A DNA stretch of 64,000 nt from Anastatus disparis (taxonomy: Eukaryota > Arthropoda > Insecta > Hymenoptera > Eupelmidae), in the NCBI GenBank assembly GCA_017163975.1, contig JAFFSR010000237.1:6820001-6884000 (forward strand), in the 5' to 3' direction. Made by a program: the position numbers and the translations under genes. A model generated the notes under the pieces. That model was not told the origin of the DNA. It made no database searches and saw only the letters and a list, made by a program, of their open reading frames with translations. Below, one piece after another: positions 38,581 to 49,564 of the stretch (its first letter is position 1; every line of letters begins with the position of its first letter).

Positions 38581-41500
38581 ATTTCACGAGGCAGAAGATT
38601 ATCAAAATACCTTAAAATACTTCATTAAACTCTTAATATTTATTCTAACGAACGCATCTTCAAAACGATCCTCGTACATAATTTAAAATCACAAAATGTG
38701 GACTTGATAGAATAAAAGATCGTATATATTTAAAAATAATATCTATAAAAAATTCAAATGCTTAATAATTCAATAACAATCTCCGTTAACTTTTCGAAAA
38801 AAACCACTCGCTCAATAAATTTTATCATTATTTAATAAACCAATTTTTCGTCGAAAATAATCTATGTTTGGAAAATCTTTCGTATTGTTTGAGTAGCAAT
38901 CAATAATCGCATCACCCGTAAATTCATCTGTAATTTTTCTCCTATCAACGATCCATTAATCATTTTCATCAACAAACAATAGCTCATCACAAATGCACAC
39001 TCCTAATTTCCTATCGCTTATACACATACACGATATCAACGAAGCTACAAAACATACAGCATTCGCATAATGAAGACTATTATATGTAGTTGCGTGGTTG
39101 CGTGTAATGCGGTGGTTTACCTTTGCTTCAATTGAAACTCAACACGCACCCGTAGTCCCGTTTGTACGTATCCTTTAGCTTTTTTTTTCTAACTTACGTT
39201 TTATGTTACTGTACACTTGGGACACGACAACATAGCTTCATTTCTTTTACCCTTGGCTGTCATCGCTGGTTCCTTAAGTCTTCTTGTTTTTACCCTTCTT
39301 CTTCTTTTTTTTTTACTATTTCATTAAATGGATGTACTTTTTTTCATTTGCTCGTTTTCTTATTACAACTCCCAGAAACAATTTGCCAAAACGACTACAA
39401 GCGATTTACTGACGTGCCTTTTTTGTGTTTTTTTTCTGGTTTTGTGAATATTATATGCTACTGTTGTTTTGTACGTCTGTTGGATCTATGTTATATGATT
39501 AAAATAAAAAAAATGTTTTGGATAAGTTGATTTTATTGGTAAAATTGAAAAATGTAAATTTAGGAAATTTATGATAGTCAAACGTGATCGGAAACATGTA
39601 TAAGCTATTGAAACTGTTTTATTGGTTTTTTGGTAACTTGTGAACTAACTACTTGAATAAAGTTATCTGGTAACTGGGCTACGTATGATACTAAAAATTG
39701 ACTTATCCTTACTATTATGGACAATAAAGCAGACAGTTACAAAGTCACCAATCAATTATTTTTAATATAACCGTTTTATATGATTAAAATCTTTTTATTC
39801 AAAATTTCTTGAAGTTGGTTAAATGAAGGATAATTTTTTATCATTATTAATCTATTCATTAATCAATTACGTCTTTTACAAAAACAAATTACCAAATTTT
39901 TGTAATTATCAAATATTTATTCAATCTTTCACTATTTTCTTTATTCCTTCCATATTCCACTAATTCGTATGCACCAAACTCTCTGCACTCGTTTTTCATT
40001 TAATTTCGTCTATTCTGTACTTTCTCGCCATCTAGACAGAAACATAACATTGCTATTGCTGCAGTATCGAGAGAACCAATCGCCTTGTCTGTTCAAACCT
40101 AGGCGTTTTCAAACCTCTCGCTCACTTGTTCCCTTCCTCACGCCGCTTAGGGGAATTTGCAGCGATGTTCATGCTCATGTATGTAATCCTATGGGAGTTT
40201 ATATAGGCCAATGCTTGCAGTTTGCCTCGTTGTTTATTTATTTTAGTTCCCTTTTTTTTTATTGCTACGTGATGTATATATATGCCATTCCCTAGCTTTT
40301 CTCTCGTTAATTAAAATTCCCTCATTTAGGTGTGTGCCTATGCATATAGAAAGTTTGTTGCTCGGTTTGCATATGCTGCAAATTGGCTGATGCTGAGGGA
40401 TGAGCGAGTTTATTGATTCTTCTATCCTTTATTATTTCTTCCTACTTCTTTTTTTTTGTTTTTAGGACGAATGCACAATTTGATTGGGTTGTTTTAGTTG
40501 GGAATAGATTTAAAGAAAACAATTCATTGTCTACTGTTTTCTTTATTTCTTTCCTTTATTTTACTTTTTTTTATTTTCATTTCTATTCTCTTGTTTGATG
40601 TCAAGTGCGTTCTTTTCTTTACGGAAACTGCTCAGATTGAAAGGGGGAGAGAGGGGAGGGGGGAAGAATAAGAGTCTTGTAAGATAACGGATATCAGTTT
40701 CCTTGGGACTTCGATAAGAAAAAAAAGTTTTATTTCTTTTCTAGTTTGGTTTAGTTGAGCGTAAATTTTTTTAACATTGGTTTTAGCTTTCAATAATACC
40801 GCATACCTATGGTCAAATATAAACTTTATAAATCAGTATGAACGTGAGAAATAAATATGACACCTTTTTTCTATTAAAAAAAAGAAAGAAAGAATTTATT
40901 TATTAACGCGGAATAATCATATTAGGGCAATTTCTAATCTCGAGGTAGAACTATTTTATCTTAATTACCGTAGTTTAATATTTCTAAACTGGTTATAAAT
41001 TTGATTATAGCCCCTTAAAACTAATTACAGAGATATTGTAAATAGCCGTATCTCTTACATAACTCTTTTTAATCTAATACAATAATTCACACAATTTTTT
41101 TCTATTACTTTTGAAAACTAACGAGCATTTCGTCGGTCCATAAACATACATATCCACATTAAATATCTAAGTGCACAATATAAATTTTAATCTTTTTTTT
41201 ATAAAGTCAATCTAACATTTGTGCGCTCGCGCACATACAGAAATTCAAAGTAAAGAAATAAAAAAGTTAATATGAAATAAAAAGGTGAAAAAATTGACAA
41301 GTAGAAGTTATAAATCTCTCGCGCAAAGGTGTTTGAAAATCGCAATAACAATATTTTTCTCTTTTGTGTAATTCGCTGCACACATATACATGTACATATA
41401 GATATGTATGTATATACAAATATATATGTATAGATAGATTGTGTGACACTGACTTGAAGTGTTTTCAGGATGAATGTAGTGCCATTCATTGCCGTACCTA

Positions 41501-41800
41501 ATTAACGGCTCCCTGCCACGTCAGCATTGTCTCAAATGTCGAGTCCTTCACAAACCTGTATATATATGCACACATATATATGTACAAACACGCAAAAGAC
41601 GAATGTATAGTTAACGCATCGCAGTAGTCGCACATTACAACAATACACGTTTGTATACATACACAGAGGCCATTGATACTTGAAGAAAGCATTGTAACGA
41701 TACCTTGCATACCTACAGGCGTGCGTATATATGTACACATATATAGCTAATGAACGTACTACTGTTACACCTGCATTTATAACTTGAGTTTCACCCATAC
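38581..41800. other. AT-rich non-coding stretch
   Basis: I see no gene. T-rich + strand open frames at 39162-39530, 39969-40295 and 40413-40598 have compositions typical of T-rich noise, and TATA/TACATA repeats dominate 41380-41760. A weaker CTCF-like core lies at 40026-40035: CGCCATCTAG, reverse complement CTAGATGGCG. Confidence 0.45.
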
Positions 41801-41807
41801 ACGTACT

Positions 41808-41844
41808 TACGCGCGCGCGCGCACACACACACACACGCACACAC
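41808..41844. repeat. Alternating purine-pyrimidine repeat (GC)n(AC)n
   Basis: There are 37 bp of unbroken purine-pyrimidine alternation: a GC-dinucleotide core followed by AC dinucleotides with one GC interruption. Such repeats are the classic substrate for Z-DNA. Overlapping minus-strand frames that read VCVCARARV-like peptides are artefacts of this repeat. Confidence 0.9.
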
Positions 41845-44800
41845 TCATGGTTAAATATTTGAATGTCGAAAATTTCTTAATCGTAATATAAATGCATTTT
41901 GCAGTTGTGCACAAATGAACAAGCTAAGCATTTTGTATATGAATATAGAATATTCAGCAAATAGATACAAAATTCATGATGCAAATGTGGCAAAAGGGAT
42001 GCGTTTACATACTGAGCGCTGACCATTTAGACAGGATATGTATGCAATCGGCAAGAGAATTTAATTAATTCACTCCTCCATATACATGTATATATAGATC
42101 TTTGCGCTTGTTTCTCCATATAGACTCATATCTCGCGCTATCGTTTTCTCAACATGTTCTATACATATATGCGTGTATGCATGTATGTATGTATGTGCTA
42201 GGATAAGCTTCGCTAACTTCCGCTTCTCTCGTGTCTTTTATATCTGACTGTAATTAATGTTACTGCGTATAGAAACGCGTACAATGCGAATGGGGCTTGA
42301 TGTGCGTATGTGCGAAAAATTCTTTGGTAAAGGTGGAAATACTTTAGCTGTCTAGTACTGCAATTGTGTAAGTCTGAAAAATCACGAAAAAAAGAATTGC
42401 TTTTATTGTACACGATACATATTGAATTTTTCAACAAATTATTTTTTTTACGTATAATTTATGTATCATAGTTCCGTTCAGTTCATCAAGATCTTTTATT
42501 AAATTTTAAATGACAATTCATCAAGTTAGAAACTATAAATTTCATTTATAAAAGTTTTAATACTATTGGAATTTATCTCGAACGAATTAAAAATGTTAAA
42601 ATATAATCTTGATATCATCAGTTGAATACAGCAATATCAAAGCTCGCCGTCAAATTTTGACGATTAAAGAGACGCCATTTAATTTCAATAGATTCGCACG
42701 CCTCATTAATGGAAAAGCTCGGGTATATACGCCTTTCAAATAAACCTTTTCTCTCTCTCTCTCTCCCTCGTGCCAACCTTTTTTTTTGTCACACACACGC
42801 GCGTGAAAGTTTTATTGCAGAGCGTGAAAAGCCGCTTTATGGGTACATCACGCGCTCCGCGTACGTAACATTTTTTTTTATTTTTAATTTTCTTTAATGG
42901 TGGTTTTTAATCTACGCTTTCGCGCGCCCATCTGCAAAAGTGTTGGGGCGTAAAAGCTCCTCGTTTGATTTTTTTTTCCTTTCTCTCTCTCTCTCTCTCC
43001 TGCGCTCGCTCGCGCGTTATACACATTTTCTAGTCCTGCTAAAGCTACAAACTTTTTTCCTTTCAATAAAATACGATTATATTATTCGCTTTACGGGATA
43101 TATCTTCCACTTTTTTTTTATGCGATAAGCGAACGTGATATACAATTTTTTTTTCTATATAATGTATATAACTTGGATTTTAACTGTTCGTTCAACTACC
43201 GGATTTGTAATCTTTTATTTCCGCTAGTGTTTTCCATCTCTTCACTCGACTTATCCCAGCGAGGGCAAAGTCAATTTTAATTACGCAGCAAAGTGAATAG
43301 CACTGGGGGTAAATAAAATCTTATTTTTTAAATTATTTTTTCAAGCTAGTTTCTGACATTTTGACACGCATATGCATATTATAATGAAATGCATGCGCTA
43401 TTTATATTCCATATTATCACGAGTTTTTTTTTGGTATATTACGTTATTTCAATGGAGATGAAGACAGCTAATTGAAAAAAAATATGTGGGATAAACGATG
43501 TTTTAATAAAAAAGAAATTCTTTTAAATTATAATTTTAACGTAATTTCATTTTTCGTACTTGAATGGATAATTAATATAAGAGCATTAAATAAATGAATG
43601 TGTGTTGGCGGTGGAAATTTTTTACCTTTTATTTCTCACGATAAAATGTTTCTTTTTTTAAAAAATCACATGGGAATATAACGTACTTAAAAGTTTTGAA
43701 ATTTCTTTTTTTTAAAAAATGATTTAAATGCAAGAAAAAGTTTATCAACCCGAAAATGTAGGGAACGAGTTTAGTAAGTCATTCATACATATACAAACTT
43801 TAATCCAGTTTTTACTTTTATCATCGTTACAGAAGCCGAGTCAGAAACACACAAGATAAAAATTGAGCATATTTTTTTTCTTTTGAATGTAAATAAATGC
43901 ATGTAAGACCGTGCATATGTTAACTTTTATGTTTAAATTATTTTTTCAGCTCGAAAACTTGAAAAAAATAGCTTTTTTTATAAAATATGTATTTGAAAAA
44001 TTATTTTCTAAACCAAAAACTTTAATTTTTAGAATAAAAATATTTTATTTAATTTTTATTATAATAACAAAAATAATCAACGCTTTTAATTCGTTTCTTA
44101 TATCTCGGTACGCATGAAAAGCCTTGAATGAGACTACAAACGAGCTGTCTGTCCTTCAGCCCCTATTTAAAACGTTAATTTCAATGATTAACGAAGGACT
44201 TTAAACAGGATAATTTTCCTTGAAAATTCCTTAAAATACAATTCCTTAGACCAAATATAGTATATAGCAGTTCCTTTTCTCTCTCTCTTTTTTTTGGAGG
44301 GCAAACATGTCAGAATCTCGTTACGTTAAAATCACAGTTTAAATTCTCGCTTTTCTGTCTCGTAATGGAAATACAAGAGACTAATTTGAAAACGCGTAGC
44401 TTTGAGATAAAGATTTTGCGAGTAAGGCTTAACTTTTCCTCTCTCTCTCTTTTTCTCTTTATTTCTCTTTCTTTTTTTTTGGTAGAGATGAGCAAAAACG
44501 ACCTTTTGCGCGCATGGGTTATCTTACGCAGCAGTTCCTTGAACTATCTTTGGACTTCTTCTCTCTTTTCTAACGCGTTTCATTCTCTTATCTTCTTTGC
44601 CGAGATGTTCTATTCTCGCGTTCTTACTCGCTTCTTCTTCTTCTTCTTTCTTTTATTCTCCTTTTTTTTATTCTTCTCTTTTAGTTTTATCCTTCCGAGT
44701 CTCGTTTTGGATATTTCCTCGGCTGTGTAAGTACCGTTTAAAGAATTTCTTTTTATGTTTATGGAATAGTTAGACACGATTATCGTTCATCACTTTTTGC

Positions 44801-46255
44801 AAATTAGAAACTGTTCTACTTTATTTTTAATTTATAATAGTATTATTGGCGGATTTAATATATTCTGTATTATTTAATATTCTAAAAGTCAAAGTACCTT
44901 TTCCAACTTTTCATATTTAAATTTGATGTAATTTTAATTTTGAAATATTACATTACAAAAAATAAATTACATTCCTTGCTAAGACAGTTACATGACTGTA
45001 AATATTTTCTACTTCTTTTGACTTCACTCATAGTTACATTTAAATACATTTTAGATAGACAACTAATATATTTTCTGGTATGAATTTAATAACTCTGTAT
45101 AATATAATTTTTTAAATGATCCAATATGGTTTTATTATAACCGTTTGCTATTGATTTATTGGAAAGTCTTCGTTATATATTTATGAAAATGTCAGAATAC
45201 TTCAAGGAAAAAGTAAGAATGTCCCATTTTAACTGTCTGTTCAATCAAACAACTTATTTTATTTAAAAAAGTTAATATTTTACAATATTATATTTTTTTA
45301 TTAATATAAGTTAATATGCATTCAAAATCATAAATATTATCAAAATTAAATTATATACCTTATACATATGTTGAACGATAATTTAATACATAAACAAGGT
45401 ATATAATGAATAAAGTCCCCTATAAAAAAATTACTAATAATTAAATAACAATTGACATTAAACAATAACCATTAATAAAAACTTGCTACAAACGTATAAC
45501 GTTTAAGCAGAGAAATCGTTTGTACGTTTGCGACAATGGAAGGCGCTTACCATTTATTTTCCCTCTTTCTCTCTCTCTCTCTCTCTCTTATCAAGTGTCG
45601 ACTTTGTGGGCCACTTTATTAGACCCTCTATACAAGCGCGCGATACAATTTCAGTTGAGGAAACCTCACTCCTCTTTCGCATTATCTACTTTATTTCCAT
45701 TACGAAGATTGGTGCAGGCCAAATGCATAAAAGAGCAAGAGAAAAAGAGAGAGATATATATAAAAAAAAGGGATAGACTGTTCGGTTCAACGAGGCAAAT
45801 CGCATCTGGCTTGCCCTGATTGCCCTTTCTTGCTCGTTGCACGCGCTCTCGCACTAAAGGCCATTGCGAAAATGAATTGATGAGAGAGTGAGAGAGAGAG
45901 AAAGAATGAGAAAGGAGAAAGATAGAGGATTAATTGACCGAAGCAATAATTAGAGGGTGAACGGTTTGAGTTTTATGAGCTTAAGGATGTGGTTTTGAGC
46001 GTATGTTGTATCGATAATTTTATTGAAGTGTTATTGAGATTTTTACTCAATCTTTTCGATACACTTTTTTTAGAGATAGTTCAGTGCAGTTTTATGTTAT
46101 AAATTTTTGTTAAAGACTTTACATTAAAACTTTAAAAACTTGTCATTATGTTTGATAGAATTAACAGATGATTCATTGAATATTAAAAAAAAAATGAATA
46201 TAATATGATTATAAAGTTAATAATGATATTAACATCCAATATTTAAAGATTTTAT
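41845..46255. other. AT-rich non-coding stretch with CT microsatellites
   Basis: I see no gene. (CT)n runs occur at 42749-42765, 42981-42999 and 45568-45588, and a long pyrimidine zone covers 44425-44690. All open frames here (42213-43128, 43911-44117, 44310-44730, 45520-45854) overlap these tracts or very AT-rich DNA. Complex patches at 43250-43320 and 44105-44205 may be conserved non-coding sequence. Confidence 0.5.
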
Positions 46256-46259
46256 TTAA

Positions 46260-46440
46260 CGTCGCTGTATTTATATAATCATTCCGATATTAATTAGCGA
46301 CGGAGGTCTGCAGTGTGTTTGTGAACAAAGCACATGTAAATACAGTGGTACTTGTATAAAAATAGCTGAAAGCGGGATTCGAACTCCGGACCTAGAGGTT
46401 GCGAATCCATCGCTCTACCGCATGAGCCACTGACGACCTC
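46260..46440 (-). mobile_element. tRNA-derived SINE, self-complementary family, copy 1
   Basis: Read on the minus strand, the element opens with GAGGTCGTCAGTG and then an A box TGGCTCATGCG (46419-46429). The B box GTTCGAATCC follows (46375-46384). A tRNA-unrelated tail includes ACATGTGCTTTGTTCACAAA and ends in ACAGCGACG. It aligns end to end with the + strand copy at 59279-59458 (roughly four-fifths identical by eye). The anticodon loop position reads TTCGCAA, but the arms are degraded, so it is not a functional tRNA. There is no poly-A tail, and I could not settle a target-site duplication. Confidence 0.85.
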
Positions 46441-47340
46441 TGTTTATGATTATAAAAAGTTTGCTTCTAATAATTCAAAATATTGTCATTAAAATTTCGT
46501 CCATTATTCAAACATATACTTAAAACAAAAAAAAAAGACATTTCAATCATTTCTTACTTCTGTCAACTTTTTACAAACCAATTAACGTCACTTAAACTCG
46601 AGCAAAATAAAATAAATAAAAAAGAAAAAAAAGCATAAAGTATCGTTAATTAGCAAAACGTTTTAATAAAACTAACGAATATCCATCGTAAACTGCGTTC
46701 TGTAACTTTAAAAATAACGTCACTTTGGGTCCTGCCTTTAACTACCGATATAACATTTCTTTTCTTTTTATTAATTTTTTTCCTTCTTCTTTTGCCATCA
46801 TCTCAATTCTCTCACAGAGAAAGAGAAAAAGAGAGAGAGAGCCATATGCTCCAACTACTAAGACATAACGAAATCTTTATGCCTTTTAGAAAGACGGCTT
46901 CATTATAAATGAAATACAGACGATTATTATTAACTCTGTAAAGCAAGCAACTCAAAAAAAAAAAATAAAAATAAAAAAAAGAACCGTAAGTCTTTCGTAT
47001 ATACGACTTGGGGCCCTCTCTCGCGCGCGCACGAGCTTTGGTCGATTTGCATAACGAGATTATTTCATTTTTACTCGTTTTTTTTTTCTTTTTTTTTTTT
47101 ACTCAAATGGAATCGCGCGCTCATGCTAATGAGTCAAGACGAAAAAATAAAAATTGCGTATAACGCTTTAGGGAAAACAATATGAAATCAATAGTGCATG
47201 TGTATGTAAATGTAGAATAAAAAATGCTTTTATTTTAATATATATTCTTTGTTTAAAGATTTTTTAAATTGAATTTTTATAGTACTAGCAATTTTAAGCA
47301 TGACTTATTATGTTTGTTTTTCAGTTAATATAATTTATTA
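46441..47340. other. AT-rich non-coding stretch
   Basis: I see no gene. A-rich runs and GA/CT words are common, and a GCGCGCGC word lies near 47022-47030. Confidence 0.5.
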
Positions 47341-47342
47341 AA

Positions 47343-47503
47343 ATCCCTGGTAGAAATGTGAACATTAAAAATGGTGTGTATAAAAATTTGAGGTTATTAG
47401 TAATAAAAATGCCAAATAAATGGCCAATAAATGTTAAAAAAAGCGTTTTCATTTCTACTGGCCAAAAAATGGTAAAAAAAACGTTTCAATTTCCACCAGG
47501 GAT
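47343..47503. mobile_element. Short terminal-inverted-repeat element, about 160 bp
   Basis: The left end ATCCCTGGTAGAAATG (47343-47358) is mirrored by the right end, whose reverse complement is ATCCCTGGTGGAAATT (47488-47503); 14 of the 16 terminal bases agree. Inside, a direct repeat of about 35 bp (AATG, then G/T-TAAAAAAA, CGTTTTCA and TTTCTACTGG) is present twice near 47430-47462 and 47468-47500, and the second copy forms the right terminus. There is no coding capacity. I see no clear target-site duplication, so the superfamily is undetermined. Confidence 0.65.
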
Positions 47504-48700
47504 ATTGCAATTTTTAATATAAAAATCAAATGAACTTGTTTCATTTGTCATTTTTTACGATAACATCTTATAGATTATAATATAAAATTAAATATATGTA
47601 AAAAATTTTTGATACTTATTTAATTAAAGAAATTATCATTTTGGTTAATAATTATAAGCCAATTAGAACATTTTTGTAAATGAAATCACGAGTATTTTGT
47701 AAATTAGAAAATACACTTTTTATAATGAAAATATTTTAGTTAATAAGTTTTAAATGTATTATTGTAAAAGCCTTAATTTCAATAACCATAATCGTGTTTC
47801 TCTTCATGATAATTTTTTTATTCCAAATTTTTAATTTAAAGTTCCTGCATTGCTTATTTGTCACATATTTTATTTAAATTAATCAAAATAGTCCTATCGT
47901 TTAATAAAACGAACATTTAATTACTAAATAATTCAGCAAAAGAATTTATTATTTCGTTATACAACTTTATTTTAATTTAAAATTTTCAATTTCTAATTTC
48001 TATATTTTAAAAATTTTTATTTAACAAAGCATTGTTTCTCGTTTCAAGAAACAATAAGTTGTAAAATTTTAAATAAATTTTTTAATTAAATTTTTTTATT
48101 AAATCATTTCAGAGCGAAATTGAAAAAATATCTAAAATTCATTAAAACAACAATAGCAGCTATATATACATTAAATTAAAAAAAAAAAGAAAAGTAAACA
48201 AGAAAACTAAACGTTTATACAACCTATATGCATCGAAAAATCAATAATTCATCAGCTAGTGGTAGAATGTTTGAATATCAAATTTGAGGATTCGCGAAGT
48301 CAATTCGTAAATGTCGATAAAGCGAGAGAGAGAAAGATAGAACATTCATTAGACTAGTAACGAGGTAAAGATCTTTTGCGTGGCCAACTGGTTTTGGCAC
48401 TTTGTGTATGTGAGTGCTTGTCTGTGTCAGTAATAGCAGTGAAGTTTAAAGTGTCGAATACAGTTCCAATTAACACAAGCCCAAAGATTAATTGATACCC
48501 ATGGCTTTTATACCTTGTGAAATGTTGAAAGTCTGTTCATTTGCCAGTATCAATGAAATTGACATTTTTTTAATCGAATTTTCATACTTATATTGGCAAT
48601 ACTCTTATAAATTTTAATTTTCAAGTACTTTAATCAGTTTTTTTAAGAACTCATTAACTTTCTCATTTAACGTTAAAATATATTCATATCATAATTTTTC
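47504..48700. other. AT-rich non-coding stretch
   Basis: I see no gene. The block 47510-48180 is very AT-rich. From 48240 to 48560 the sequence is somewhat more complex but has no open frame. Confidence 0.5.
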
Positions 48701-48740
48701 TTTAATCAATAAAAAAAATTTCTTTTTTCTGTTGCAGGTA
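48700..48740 (+). promoter_or_regulatory. Ratchet-point-like recursive splice site 1
   Basis: A near-ideal 3' splice site, with a T-rich tract and TTCTGTTGCAG ending at 48737, is joined without a gap to a near-ideal 5' splice site GTAAGC (48738-48743). A branch-point-like TTTAATC lies about 30 nt upstream. Juxtaposed (Y)nNCAG|GTAAGT is the published signature of recursive splicing in long Drosophila introns. This would put the window inside a long + strand intron. An ordinary exon starting with GTAAGC is the alternative. Confidence 0.45.
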
Positions 48741-48784
48741 AGCAAGTTTCAAACTTTGATTTATAAAAAAAATTTGGATTGCAC

Positions 48785-48814
48785 GTCAATTTTTTATCAA
48801 TGTTGTAGGTGAGT
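48785..48814 (+). promoter_or_regulatory. Ratchet-point-like recursive splice site 2
   Basis: Seventy-one bases after the first site, a second juxtaposition occurs. AATTTTTTATCAATGTTGTAG ends at 48808 and is followed directly by GTGAGT (48809-48814), a good donor. The pyrimidine tract is weaker than in site 1. Taken with site 1, the segment 48738-48808 could be a 71-nt cassette or recursive-splicing exon. In its first frame it is open throughout (VSKFQTLIYKKNLDCTSIF and four more residues); in the other two frames it has stops. Confidence 0.38.
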
Positions 48815-49498
48815 AAAATTCTTTAATAATTCGTTATGAATTTATAAAACCTTTTTTATCTTCCATCCAAATTTTCTCGAAATTCAACTTCTCCTACAAA
48901 GCCACCTCACTAAAATTCTCTTAATTAATAATTTAATTAAGCAGTAGCTCTCTTAGCTTTAAAGTAAGCCTTTCCTTTGGGGGGGAAAAAAATAATAAAA
49001 AAAAAGAAAAGAAAAAAAAAATCATAAATTCAAAAACTTTTGCGCCCTCTAGCACAAATTATTTACTCAAAACTGCCCTGTAAGCACTTGCTTCTCGTTT
49101 CTCGTGCATAAAATTTTTCATTAAGCCGAATTCATGCATTATAATCCTATAAAACCTTGCTTACGAAGAAAGATAGAGTGAGAGAGAGAGAGAAGGGGTT
49201 TTAAAATATATACGAGAGAGAGAGAGAGGAATGAGGTAGGAAGAAGGTTAAAAAAAAGGAGGAAAAAGAGTGCAAGCCAAAAGGAAAAGAAGTCAACTAC
49301 TAACTCTTGAGGTCCGTTGTGCACTCTTCGTTCTGGTGTATTAGATATTTATGTCACGACCGAGCGTAATTCCTGCTCAGCGTCATAACACAAGTAGCTT
49401 CCTGCCACCCACGGTGAAAGAGTAAAAAAAAATATATATAACGTCTAACCCTTTCTCTCTGTTTCTCTTTCCTTTTTTTTCTCCGCAAAACTACGATC
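48815..49498. other. Non-coding stretch with GA microsatellites
   Basis: I see no gene. (GA)n runs lie at 49178-49193 and 49214-49229. The minus-strand frame 49139-49324 reads through them. The patch 49340-49420 is more complex (CACGACCGAGCG, CAGCGTCATAAC) without an identifiable role. Confidence 0.5.
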
Positions 49499-49564
49499 TC
49501 GTGCTCTTTCTCTCTTGTACTCTTTCTCTTTCCCTCTCGAGAGAGAAAAAGAGAAAGAGCACGA
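49499..49564. repeat. Inverted repeat at a pyrimidine-to-purine switch
   Basis: TCGTGCTCTTTCTC (49499-49512) is the exact reverse complement of GAGAAAGAGCACGA (49551-49564). The 38-bp spacer contains a second palindrome, CTCTCGAGAG (49534-49543), and further imperfectly complementary CTTTCTC/GAGAAAG words. The whole segment is therefore a stem-loop formed from a CT arm and a GA arm. Confidence 0.85.

Noticed and set aside
41498..41840. Minus-strand frames rich in C, V and Y
   Set aside because: They are translations of TACATA and (GC/AC)n simple repeats.
46366..46440. Functional tRNA gene on the minus strand
   Set aside because: The A and B boxes are present but the anticodon and acceptor stems do not pair well, and the sequence continues into a SINE tail shared with 59279-59458.
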